From: Paraburkholderia sp. LEh10
GTDB taxonomy: Bacteria; Pseudomonadota; Gammaproteobacteria; Burkholderiales; Burkholderiaceae
Assembly (NCBI RefSeq): GCF_017814945.1
Contig: NZ_JAGIPX010000047.1
Coordinates: forward strand, 1-64,000
Length of the DNA: 64,000 nucleotides
Direction: 5' to 3'
Positions 50,872 through 60,500 of the stretch are shown in pieces (position 1 is the first letter of the stretch; each line of letters opens with the position of its first letter). Position numbers and translations under genes: made by a program. Under the pieces are notes generated by a model. It had not been told where the DNA came from and searched no databases. It saw only the letters and a list, made by a program, of their open reading frames with translations.

Positions 50872-52860
50872 ATGACCACTCAAGACCCGCTCCGCCACGT
50901 CACCGTCAGTTGCGCGCCTGCCGGCGGCGATCTGTTGTTCCTGCGCCTGACAGGTCACGAGGAGCTGGGCCGGCTCAGCGAGTTCCGTGTGGACCTGCTT
51001 GGCTTGAGCAACGATCTCAATGCGGGCGACCTGCTGGGCCAGGACATGTCGATTGCCGTGTCGCTGCCATCCGATGGCGAGCGCCAGATCAACGGCATCG
51101 TGACCACGTTTCGCCTCATCGCGCCCGGCGACCGAACCCGTAACCGGATGGCGCGCTACGAGGCCGTCGTGCGGCCCCGGCTGTGGCTGCTCACGCGTGC
51201 GTCGCACAGCCGCTTCTTTCACGATATGACGGTACCCGACATCATCGCCAGGGTATTGCAGGACTACGACATCGATCTGAGTAACAAATGCGCGGCGGCC
51301 TATCCGTCGTTGCAGCACTGCGCGCAGTATCGCGAGACGGATTTCGACTTCGTCAGCCGGCTGATGGAACATGAGGGCATCTACTACTACTTCGAGCACA
51401 AGGGTGGCAAGCACACGCTAGTGATGACCGATTCGGCGGACGTTCACACGTCGATCGAGCACTACGCGACGATCTCCTACGACGGGTGGTACGAACCGCT
51501 CCAGGAGAAGGAATGCGTGTATCAATGGTCGTCGGGCGCCGAGTTGCAGACGGGCAAATACGAAGTCAACGAATACGACTTCGAGAAGCCGTCGTCGAGC
51601 AACCAGCAAGGCTTGCTCTCGCGCGCGACACGGCCGAAAGTCTACGATCCGCCCGTCTTTACGATGCAGGAACATCTGAGCGGCCACGTCCAGTCGGGCG
51701 ACGGCGACCGTTACGCGAAAGTCGGCGTGGAAATACGTCAGGCGCGAAACGAAAGCATCAGCGGACGGACGAGCGCGCGCGGCGTGTGGCCAGGCGGTCT
51801 GTTCGCGCTGCAAGGCCATGCGTGCGAGTCGCAGAATCACGACTATCTGGTTGTCCGCGCCGACTACGAAATCAATTCCGACACCTACGTATCGACCTAT
51901 AACGACAATCGCGCGCTGCCGTTTTTCGATTGCAGCTTTACCGCGCTGCGCAAGGAAAACCAGTTCCGCGCCGAACGCATCACACCGCGCGCCGTCATAG
52001 GCGGGCTGCAGACCGCGACGGTGGTCGGCCCCGACGGCGACGAGGTTCTCACCGACAAGTACGGCCGCATCAAGGTGCAGTTTCACTGGGAGCAGTTTGC
52101 GCCGCCTGCCGACGCGGGCGAACGGATGAAGCGCTGCTGGGTGCGCGTCGCGCACAGTTGGGCGGGCAAGCGCTGGGGCACATTTTTTATTCCGCGCATC
52201 GGCCAGGAAGTGCTCGTCGATTTCGTCGAGGGCGATCCGGACCGGCCGCTCGTCACCGGCTGCGTGTACAACGCCAACACGATGCCGCCGTACGACCTGC
52301 CGGCGAATTCCGCCCTCTCAACGTGGAAGAGCAACTCGACCAAGGGCGGCGGCGGATTCAACGAGATGCGTTTCGACGATACGAAGGGCAGCGAGCAACT
52401 GTTCTTCCATGCAGAAAAAGACCACGAAACGTGGATCGGGAACGACATGCTGGCGAACGTCGGCAACGACCGGCATCTGAAGGTGACAGGCAACGAGTTC
52501 ATTGCGGTGACGGGTGCGCGGCACGATAGCGTGACGGGCGACCGGAACGCGAAAGTGGCGGGCAATGATTCGCTGAACGTCAGCCAGAAGCTGCAGGAAA
52601 AAGTGGGGATGGACTATGCGATCGACGCGGGCATGAACGTCCACATCAAGGCGGGCATGAATATCGTGATTGAAGCGGGCGCGAGCATTACGCTTAAGGC
52701 AGGGGGCGCATTCGTCGTGGTGGGACCGGCGAGCGTCGCGGTATCGGGCACACCGATTCTGTTGAATTCGGGCGGCTCGGCGGGGTCAGGCAGCGGTTCG
52801 TCGCCCACCGACCCCACCGATCCAAAGGACGCCGACGACGGCACGAAGAAACTGAAATGA
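50872..52860 (+). CDS. vgrG: T6SS spike protein VgrG (TssI)
   Basis: 662 residues. The gp27-like part begins with VSCAPAGGDLLFLRLTGHEE, then LGRLSEFRVDLLGLSNDLNA. It continues with IIARVLQDYDIDLSNKCAAA and DFDFVSRLMEHEGIYYYFEH. The gp5-like part follows: KYGRIKVQFHWEQFAPPADA, then KRCWVRVAHSWAGKRWGTFF and NEMRFDDTKGSEQLFFHAEK, ending in beta-helix repeats (NVHIKAGMNIVIEAGASITL). The tail after residue ~625 is a Gly/Ser/Asp-rich stretch of about 35 residues with no effector domain. Cargo must therefore dock non-covalently, perhaps through the DUF4280 cap. Confidence 0.95.
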   Translation: MTTQDPLRHVTVSCAPAGGDLLFLRLTGHEELGRLSEFRVDLLGLSNDLNAGDLLGQDMSIAVSLPSDGERQINGIVTTFRLIAPGDRTRNRMARYEAVVRPRLWLLTRASHSRFFHDMTVPDIIARVLQDYDIDLSNKCAAAYPSLQHCAQYRETDFDFVSRLMEHEGIYYYFEHKGGKHTLVMTDSADVHTSIEHYATISYDGWYEPLQEKECVYQWSSGAELQTGKYEVNEYDFEKPSSSNQQGLLSRATRPKVYDPPVFTMQEHLSGHVQSGDGDRYAKVGVEIRQARNESISGRTSARGVWPGGLFALQGHACESQNHDYLVVRADYEINSDTYVSTYNDNRALPFFDCSFTALRKENQFRAERITPRAVIGGLQTATVVGPDGDEVLTDKYGRIKVQFHWEQFAPPADAGERMKRCWVRVAHSWAGKRWGTFFIPRIGQEVLVDFVEGDPDRPLVTGCVYNANTMPPYDLPANSALSTWKSNSTKGGGGFNEMRFDDTKGSEQLFFHAEKDHETWIGNDMLANVGNDRHLKVTGNEFIAVTGARHDSVTGDRNAKVAGNDSLNVSQKLQEKVGMDYAIDAGMNVHIKAGMNIVIEAGASITLKAGGAFVVVGPASVAVSGTPILLNSGGSAGSGSGSSPTDPTDPKDADDGTKKLK

Positions 52861-52948
52861 TGACGTGATGCCTGGTTGACTACGCAGCAACCATCTTGCA
52901 TTCGGCCAGAGCAAGGCATGCGACGGCAAGCAGGCGCCAGGGCGCCGG

Positions 52949-52981
52949 CTCCTGTCGACATCCCGCTTTGGCCGACAGGGG
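52949..52981 (+). promoter_or_regulatory. Hairpin covering the tagH ribosome site
   Basis: CTCCTGTCG (52949-52957) can pair with CGACAGGGG (52973-52981), including one G-T wobble. The loop is 15 bases. The AGGGGAG that serves the tagH GTG at 52988 overlaps the right arm, so the structure could lower translation of tagH. A further GGCGCC inverted pair lies just upstream. Confidence 0.45.
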
Positions 52982-52987
52982 AGTCAG

Positions 52988-54775
52988 GTGAAAGGTCCGA
53001 TTCTTTCGTTGTGCGTCGCGCGCTTCAATGACGAGCCCATCGCCGAGCCAATCGTGGTCGAGTTCGGCGCGGCGGGTGGCACCATCGGGCGCGCAACCGA
53101 CTGCACCCTGGTGCTGCCCGATCAGCAGCGCGCGATTTCGCGCGTGCATGCACGCATTGAGTTCCGCGACGGCGAGTATCTGTTGTGCGATCTCGGCAGC
53201 AATCCGAGCGTGCTGAACCAGCACGCGCTGGGCGGCACGCGCGAGGCGCGGCTCGCGAACGGCGACCGGCTGATGATCGGCACGTATCTGCTCGAAGTGT
53301 CGATTGGAGAACGCGTCGCGGGTGTGCGCAGCATGACGGGGCTACCCGATCCGCTGGCGGCCGTGAAGGTGCTCGGCGAACGGTCGCCGGCCGACATGCA
53401 AAGCGATCCGTTCGGTCTGGGCGCGCTCGATCCGCTTGGGCAACCCGCCTTCGGTGAGCGCAAGCCCATTGCGTCGGGACCGCGCTATGCAGGGTCCGAA
53501 AGCGATCATGTCGCGCCGGAGTTTCAGGCGTTCTCCGCGCCCGAGCCTCGGGTGCCGCCAGTGCCCGTCGTGCCGCACCTCGCGTCGGGCAGGTCCGGTT
53601 CGTCCGGCTCGTCCGGCTCGTCCGCGGTGCGTGCCGCGCAGCCGGGAGGCATTCCCGCCGATTACGATCCACTCGCCGATGCGCTTGCGCAATGGGAGTC
53701 GTCGCCGCGTCCAGGCGGTGCGTCCGGCGCGGCCGCGTCCGCGCCAGCGTTTGCCTCCACGCCGTCGCAGGCATTGCCTCGAGCGCATCCCGTCCACGCT
53801 CCAGCCCCAGGCGCGCCCGTTCCCGCAACACAACATGGACCGACAGGCCTGCCAGCCAGTCTGCTCGGCGATGCCGCTGAAGGCGCAGCCGCGACGCCAT
53901 TCGACGATCTTCTCGCACAGCCAGCACAGCCAGCACAGCAGGAGGTTTTCGAGGATCCCACCGAGCTCGCGCCCGTTCACGAACCGGAACCGGCACCGGC
54001 TCCCGCCGCTTCAGCGCCCGCGCAAGCTGCCGTGCCCGCGCCGCAAGCCCCGACGCATGCGCCGCCGCCGGGTGCTGCCGCGACGCCTGCATGCGCATCT
54101 GCGTCGCCCGGTGCGCGCGAAGAAGCCGCCACACCGCGCGTCCCGTGGGCGGAGGGTGACGCCTACGCCGCGCTCGTCGAAGGACTCGGCCTCGATCCTT
54201 CGCGCGCGCCGAATGTTCCGCCTGCGGAGCTGGCGCGGCTCGTCGGCGCGATGTTGCGCGAGGCGTTGCGCGGCACGATGGGCGTGCTGCGCGCCCGCTC
54301 GATGACGCGTCGCGAGGTGCGGCTCGACATCACGCTGATCGTCGCGCGAGACAACAACCCGCTAAAGTTTTTCCCCGATGTCGACAGCGCGCTCGAGCAG
54401 ATGCTGACGGGCCGGGGCGCCGGCTATCTGCCGCCGGCGCAAGCGCTGGAGTGCGCATTCGACGACATCGAGTCGCATGAGCTGGCCGTGATCGCCGGCA
54501 TGCGCGCGGCACTCGCGGAAGTGCTTGGACGTTTCGATCCCGCCCACATCGAGGCTCAGTTGAAGGAAGGCGGCATGATCGAGAAGGTGCTGTCCAATCG
54601 CAAGGCCAGGCTGTGGGACCTGTTTGTCGAGCGCCACGAGAACGTGTCACGCGAGGCTCAGGACGACTTCCAGCGGCTGTTCGGCAAGGCGTTCAACGAC
54701 GCGTACGAAGCGCAGATCGACGCGCTGCGCACCGCGCGCAAGAGCGGCAGGACAGACCCGTCACGCAACCGCTGA
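52988..54775 (+). CDS. tagH: T6SS FHA-domain protein TagH (Fha)
   Basis: 595 residues from a GTG at 52988. The FHA domain (about 25-95) reads GGTIGRATDCTLVLPDQQRA, then ISRVHARIEFRDGEYLLCDL; the SRVHA loop would bind phospho-Thr. The middle 250 residues are Ala/Pro-rich with short repeats, such as SGSSGSSGSS and AQPAQPAQ. The C-terminal T6SS-specific domain runs YAALVEGLGLDPSRAPNVPP, LARLVGAMLREALRGTMGVL, and MTRREVRLDITLIVARDNNP to the end. It is the likely target of PpkA and PppA. It is preceded by a hairpin over the ribosome site. Confidence 0.9.
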   Translation: MKGPILSLCVARFNDEPIAEPIVVEFGAAGGTIGRATDCTLVLPDQQRAISRVHARIEFRDGEYLLCDLGSNPSVLNQHALGGTREARLANGDRLMIGTYLLEVSIGERVAGVRSMTGLPDPLAAVKVLGERSPADMQSDPFGLGALDPLGQPAFGERKPIASGPRYAGSESDHVAPEFQAFSAPEPRVPPVPVVPHLASGRSGSSGSSGSSAVRAAQPGGIPADYDPLADALAQWESSPRPGGASGAAASAPAFASTPSQALPRAHPVHAPAPGAPVPATQHGPTGLPASLLGDAAEGAAATPFDDLLAQPAQPAQQEVFEDPTELAPVHEPEPAPAPAASAPAQAAVPAPQAPTHAPPPGAAATPACASASPGAREEAATPRVPWAEGDAYAALVEGLGLDPSRAPNVPPAELARLVGAMLREALRGTMGVLRARSMTRREVRLDITLIVARDNNPLKFFPDVDSALEQMLTGRGAGYLPPAQALECAFDDIESHELAVIAGMRAALAEVLGRFDPAHIEAQLKEGGMIEKVLSNRKARLWDLFVERHENVSREAQDDFQRLFGKAFNDAYEAQIDALRTARKSGRTDPSRNR

Positions 54776-54817
54776 ACCTGGTCGCTACGAGAAAACCACT
54801 GGATACGACGAGACAAC

Positions 54818-56152
54818 ATGTCCTGGAACAGCAAAGTCATCTGGTCGGAGGGGATGTTCCTGCAGCCGCAGCATCTGCAGCAGCACGACCGCTATCTGCA
54901 GACTCAACTCGAGACTCGGGCTGCGGGACTGCGTGCGTATAGCTGGGGGCTGACCGCGCTGGAGATCGACGAGCAACTGCTCAAGCTCGGCAAGGTCGCG
55001 CTGCTGTCGTGCGCGGGCGTGATGCCCGACGGCACGCCATTGAACCTGCCCGCCGACGACGATCTCCCCGAGCCGCTCGATATTCCCGAAGGCACGCGCA
55101 ACGCGCTGATCTGCCTCGCGCTGCCCGTGCGCCGACCCGGCATAGCGGAAACGGGCGATGACGGGAGTGAAGAAAATTTCGCGCGGCATCGCGTGTCCGA
55201 ACTCGAAGTCGGCGACAGCAACGATCCGAATGCCACGCCCGCGCTTATGCAGATCGGCAAGCTGCGCGTGCGCCTCGCGCTCGAATCCGATGTGGCGAAT
55301 GCGTATGCGGTACTGGGTGTCGCGCGCGTCGTCGAACGCTTGCCGGATAACCGCGTCGTGCTCGAAAGCGACTACAGCCCGCCATGTCTCGACTATCGTG
55401 TGGCGCGCCGGCTCGCCGCATTCGTGGACGACCTTGTCGGCCTGCTGCACCAGCGCGGCGAGGCGCTGGCCGCGCGTCTTGCGCAACCCGGCGTGACGGG
55501 CGTCGCGGAAGTGGCGGATTTCCTGCTGCTGCAACTGATCAACCGGCACGAGCCGCTCGCCGCGCATCTGTCGACGATGACGGGGCTGCACCCGGAGACT
55601 CTCTACGGGATCGCGTTGCAGCTTGCAGGCGAACTGGCCACGTTCAGCCAGCCGACGAAGCGGCCGTCCGCGTATCCCGTGTACCGGCACGACCGGCTCA
55701 AGGAGACCTTCGCGCCCGTCATCGACGATCTGCGCGCGTCGCTCAGCATGGTGATGGACCCGCATGCGGTGCCGATTCCGCTCGAAGAACGCAAGTTCGG
55801 CCTGCGTGTGGCGCTCGTGCCGGACCGGAACCTGTTTGCTTCGGCGATGTTCGTGCTGGCCGTGCGCGCGCAGATGCCGGCGGAAAACATTCTGACGGGC
55901 TTCGCGCCGCAAGTGAAGATCGGACCGGTCGAGCGCATCCGCGATCTCGTGAACCTGCAGCTGCCTGGCATCGGGCTACGTGCGCTGCCTGTCGCACCGC
56001 GCCAGTTGCCGTTTCATGCGGGGTTCACGTACTTCGAGCTCGATCGCGGCAACGATCTGTGGAAGCAGTTCGCGACTTCCGCCGGAATGGCGTTGCATGT
56101 CGCGGGCGAATTCCCGGGGCTGGCGATGGAATTTTGGGCCATTCGCCGGTGA
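54818..56152 (+). CDS. tssK: T6SS baseplate-membrane adaptor TssK
   Basis: 444 residues. The hallmark N-terminus is WNSKVIWSEGMFLQPQHLQQ, then HDRYLQTQLETRAAGLRAYS. The family C-terminus is LPGIGLRALPVAPRQLPFHA, then GFTYFELDRGNDLWKQFATS and GMALHVAGEFPGLAMEFWAI. TssK trimers connect the baseplate to TssL and TssM. The gene lies 42 bases after tagH and 23 bases before tssL. Confidence 0.96.
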   Translation: MSWNSKVIWSEGMFLQPQHLQQHDRYLQTQLETRAAGLRAYSWGLTALEIDEQLLKLGKVALLSCAGVMPDGTPLNLPADDDLPEPLDIPEGTRNALICLALPVRRPGIAETGDDGSEENFARHRVSELEVGDSNDPNATPALMQIGKLRVRLALESDVANAYAVLGVARVVERLPDNRVVLESDYSPPCLDYRVARRLAAFVDDLVGLLHQRGEALAARLAQPGVTGVAEVADFLLLQLINRHEPLAAHLSTMTGLHPETLYGIALQLAGELATFSQPTKRPSAYPVYRHDRLKETFAPVIDDLRASLSMVMDPHAVPIPLEERKFGLRVALVPDRNLFASAMFVLAVRAQMPAENILTGFAPQVKIGPVERIRDLVNLQLPGIGLRALPVAPRQLPFHAGFTYFELDRGNDLWKQFATSAGMALHVAGEFPGLAMEFWAIRR

Positions 56153-56175
56153 GGGATTGATCGAGGACATACATC

Positions 56176-57465
56176 GTGACTCCAGATGAACCGCGCGGCC
56201 CGCTCGACGATCCCGGCGCGACGATCCTGATTCCGACACCGGGCGGCTCCCGCACAACATTCGTGGCGGCCGCCGCGACCGCGGCGCCGATTTCGCCGGA
56301 TACGGGCGGCCTGAATCCGCTGCTGCGCGCGGCCAATCCGCTGCTCGAGCTGGCCGTGCCGCTGCGCCAGTTGCCGACCCATCCGGACGTCGAAGCGTTG
56401 CGCACTCAGCTCATGCAGATGATGCGGGCATTCGAGACGCAAGGGCGCGCGAACGGTATCGACGACGAGAAACTCGGCGCGTCGCGCTACTGTCTGTGCA
56501 CGTTCCTCGACGAGGCCATTTCGAGCACGCCGTGGGGCGCGGGCATGTGGGCGAGCCGCAGCCTGCTCGTGACGTTTCATAACGAGGCGTCGGGCGGCGA
56601 GCGCTTCTTCCTGATCTTGCAGCGGCTCGCGCAGAACCCCGCTGCGAACATCGATGTGCTCGAACTGATCTACGTGATTCTCGGGCTCGGCTTCGAAGGC
56701 CGATACCGGTTGATCGACGGCGGACGCACGCAGCTGGACACGATTCGTGAACGGCTCGAAACGATGATCCGTTCGCAACGTGGGGCGGCCGAGCGCGATC
56801 TGTCCGTGCACTGGTTGCCCGTCAAGGGAGAACGCAAGCCGCTGCTGCAACTGGTGCCGTTGTGGGTCGCGGCCGCCGTCGCGGGTGTGCTGCTCGTCGG
56901 CGCGCATCTCGTGCTGAGCCTGCGTCTGAACGACGAGTCCGATCCGGTGTTCGCCGCCTTGCACAGCGTGCGCGTCGCGCCGCCGCCGCTCGCCGCGGCG
57001 AAGGCCGCGCCGCCGCCCGCGCTCGCGCCGAAGCTGTCGCAATTCCTCGCGCCGGAGATCGCTCAGGGCCTCGTGCGCGTGTCCGAAAGACCGGACAGGA
57101 CGGTCGTCGAAATCAACGGCGACGGCCTGTTCGCATCGGGCAGCGCCGAACTCGCGTCGGAGTACCTCGGCTTGATCCAGCGCATCGGCGACGCGTTACG
57201 GGATGTGCCGGGCAATGTCGTCGTCGCGGGACACACGGACAACCAGCGTCTGGTGTCAGCGCGTTTTCCGTCGAACTGGCATCTGTCGCAGGCGCGCGCC
57301 GATGTCGTGAAAGACATGCTGGCCGCGCGCGCGGGATCGCCTGGCCGATTCACCGCGGAAGGCCGCGGCGATACCGAGCCGATTGCGCCCAACGACACAC
57401 CGGCGAACCGCGCGAGGAACCGTCGCGTCGACATCACCATTCTCGCGCCCGGAGCGGCATCGTGA
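56176..57465 (+). CDS. tssL: T6SS membrane protein TssL with C-terminal OmpA domain
   Basis: 429 residues from a GTG at 56176. The cytosolic DotU domain holds NPLLRAANPLLELAVPLRQL, then YCLCTFLDEAISSTPWGAGM, WASRSLLVTFHNEASGGERF and ELIYVILGLGFEGRYRLIDG. One membrane helix is at about 232-255 (LVPLWVAAAVAGVLLVGAHL). The periplasmic OmpA domain has GDGLFASGSAELASEYLGLI, VVVAGHTDNQRLVSARFPSN and ANRARNRRVDITI, the peptidoglycan-binding motif set. This version anchors itself to the wall, which may compensate for a missing TssJ. Confidence 0.95.
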   Translation: MTPDEPRGPLDDPGATILIPTPGGSRTTFVAAAATAAPISPDTGGLNPLLRAANPLLELAVPLRQLPTHPDVEALRTQLMQMMRAFETQGRANGIDDEKLGASRYCLCTFLDEAISSTPWGAGMWASRSLLVTFHNEASGGERFFLILQRLAQNPAANIDVLELIYVILGLGFEGRYRLIDGGRTQLDTIRERLETMIRSQRGAAERDLSVHWLPVKGERKPLLQLVPLWVAAAVAGVLLVGAHLVLSLRLNDESDPVFAALHSVRVAPPPLAAAKAAPPPALAPKLSQFLAPEIAQGLVRVSERPDRTVVEINGDGLFASGSAELASEYLGLIQRIGDALRDVPGNVVVAGHTDNQRLVSARFPSNWHLSQARADVVKDMLAARAGSPGRFTAEGRGDTEPIAPNDTPANRARNRRVDITILAPGAAS

Positions 57466-57508
57466 CCCGGCCTGCTATCCGCGCGCATCTCTTCGGGGAT
57501 GACCGCCC

Positions 57509-60500
57509 ATGAAACTGACAGGCTGGCTGCGCCGCCCGATCGTGCTGACGTTCCTTGGCGTGCTGGCGCTCGCGCTGGTCGTCTGGATCGAGGGGCCGTT
57601 GCTCGCGTTTGCGGGCAAGGCGCCGCTCGAAACGGCCGGGAGCCGCTGGGTCGTGATCGCCGTGCTGTTCGTGCTGTGGGCGCTTTACTGGGGCGTGCGC
57701 TGGCTGATTGCGCGGCTCGCGAACGTGCGCTTTACGCGAGTGGTCGCCGAGGAGACGCCGCAGCCCGGCAAGAAGGAATCAGAGGCGGAGGTTGCCGCGC
57801 TCAGGCAGCGCTTCGAGGAAGCGATGGCGATCCTGCGCAAGGCGCGCGTGAAGGGCCGCTTCGGGAGCCAGTACGTCTATCAGTTGCCCTGGTACATGTT
57901 CGTCGGCGCACCCGGCACGGGCAAGACGACGGCGCTGCTCCATTCGGGCCTCAAGTTTCCGCTCGCTGACCGGCTCGGCAAGCAGGCAGTCGGCGGCGTC
58001 GGCGGGACGCGCAATTGCGACTGGTGGTTCACCGACGATGCCGTGCTGCTCGACACGGCCGGCCGCTACACGACCCAGGACAGTTTCGCTGAAGCCGATC
58101 AGGCCGCATGGAGCGGATTCCTGCAACTGCTGCGCAAGTACCGGCCGCGGCGCCCCTTGAACGGCGTGATCGTCGCCTTGTCGGTGCAGGACCTGCTGCA
58201 GCTGTCGGACACGCAACGCGCGCTGCAGGCAGCCGCCGTGCGCGAACGGCTGAAGGAACTGTACACGCGCCTTGGCATGCGGTTTCCCGTTTACGTCGTG
58301 GTGACGAAATGCGATCTGCTGGCGGGCTTCGCCGAGTTCTTCGACGACCTCGGCCGCGACGAGCGTGAACAGGTGTGGGGCATGACCTTCCCGTATGTTG
58401 CGCAAGGTGCGCCGGACGAAGCGCTGGCGTCGTTCGCCGGCGAGTTCGCGGCGTTGGAGAAGCAGTTGCAGTCGCGGGTGCTCAGGCGCATGCAACAGGA
58501 GACGGACATGCGGCGGCGAGCGCTCGTGTATGGCTTTCCGCAGCAGTTCGCCGGCCTCGAGAATGTGTTGACCGCTTTCCTGAAGGAAACCTTCAGCGCG
58601 TCGCGCTTCGACGAGGCGGCGCTGCTGCGCGGCGTCTATTTCACGAGCGGTACGCAGGAAGGCCGGCCGATCGACCGCGTGATGAGTGTGGTCGCCGCCG
58701 CGCTCGGCTTGCAACGCGAGGTCGTGGTGCCGGACCCGGCAAGCGGGCGCGCGTACTTCATCACGCGGCTGTTGCGCGATGTCATTTTCCAGGAAGCGGA
58801 GCTTGCGGGCACGAACCCCAGGCTGGAGCGGCGCCGGACATGGCTGCAGCGCATCGCACTCGGATTGATCTGCCTCGGCGTGGTGGGGGCGCTGGTACTG
58901 TTTTTCATCAGCTATCAGCGCAATCGCGCGTATATCGCCGATGTCCAGCAGCATGTCGCCCAATTGCAGAAGCTCGCGCAAAACACCAGGCCGGGCGACG
59001 ACCCGCTCGCGCTGCTGCCGCTGCTCAATGCCGCGCGCGACGTGCCAGGCGGCTTCGAGGATCGCAAGAGGAACGTGCCGTGGCTTTCGCGTCTCGGGCT
59101 GTATCAGGGCGACAAACTGGGTCTCGAAGCGCAGGCGAGTTACCGGCGGCTTTTGCGTCAGACGCTGCTGCCGCTCGTCGTGCGCAGGATGGAGGAGGAG
59201 TTGCGGCGGGGCGACGCGAACAATCCAGACTTTCAATACGAGGTGCTGCGCGCGTATCTGATGCTCGGCGATGCGTCCCATTTCGACGCGGATGCGGTGC
59301 GCCTGTGGGCCGACATCGACTGGCGGCGCGGACCGCTGCACGATGCCAGCGACGATCAGCGCAACGATATCGACGCTCATCTCGCCGCGCTCTTTCAGCC
59401 CGCGCAATTCGACGCGTCGTTGCCGCTCGATAAGGACCTGATCGCGCAGGCGCGCGCCAACCTCGCGAAGATGCCGCTGGCACAGCGGATGTTCAATCGG
59501 GTCATGCGCGATCTCGAACAGGTGAAGCTGCCGGAATTCACCGTGGCGGCGGCTGGGGGACGCAACGCCGCGCTGGTGCTCGTCAGAAAGAGCGGCTCAC
59601 CGCTCACGCGCGGCGTCTCCGGCGCCTATACGCGGGCGGGCTATCAGAAGTTCGGCCAGTTGCGCGACGCCGCCGTGATCGATGTCGCGAGGGACGACTG
59701 GGTGCTCGGCCGCGAGGAATCCGTGCTGACGCCGAACGGCATCGACGACCTGAAGTCGGCGATGACGCGGCTCTACTACGATCAGTACATCGCGCAATGG
59801 GACGCGCTGCTGGCGGATGTCGCCGTGGTGCCGATCGATAGCGTCGCGAAGGGCGCGCGCGTGGCCAATCTGCTCGCCGCCCCCGATTCGCCGTTGAGGG
59901 CGCTCATGCTGGCCGCCGCCCAGGAGACCACGCTCGGCATGGCGAAAGCGGGCGGCTCGCTCGCCGAACAGGGCGTCGCGGCGTTGGGCAACAAGCTCGA
60001 TGCGGTGAAGAAGCGGCTCGAAAGCGCGCTCGGCAATCAGCCGGACGAAGCGGCACCGCCGTCTGCGCAGGTCAATCCCGTCGATGCGCACTTCCAGGCG
60101 CTGCACGATCTCGCGGGCAAGCCCGGCGCGGCGGGTCCCGTGCCTCTCGATACGCAGCTCGCGGCGCTCAAGGATGCGGCGTCGTATCTCGAAGCCGCCG
60201 ATGCCGCGCGCAAGCAGGGCCTGCCCGCGCCGCCGGGTGACGCGCTGAACAAGCTGAAGCTCGCCGCGCAGAGCGCGCCCGCGCCGCTCGCGAACGTGGT
60301 CGACGACATTGCGAACGGCGGCGCGATGCTGATGGTCGGCGGCGAACGCGCGCGGCTCAATGCGCTGTGGCAGTCCAACGTCGCGCAGCTTTGCCGGCAG
60401 GCGCTCGACGGGCGCTATCCGCTGGTGCGCAGCTCCCGTCGCGATGCCGCTTCCGACGATTTCGGGCGAATACTCGGGCCGGGCGGCCTGATCGATGATT

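Noticed and set aside
48948..50879. 643-codon minus-strand frame opposite tssH
   Set aside because: Antisense shadow of a strongly conserved ClpV gene.
53600..53950. Short tandem repeats (Ser-Gly and Ala-Gln-Pro coding) in tagH considered as a CRISPR or variable-number repeat
   Set aside because: The units are in-frame, few in number and belong to a low-complexity linker common in TagH proteins.
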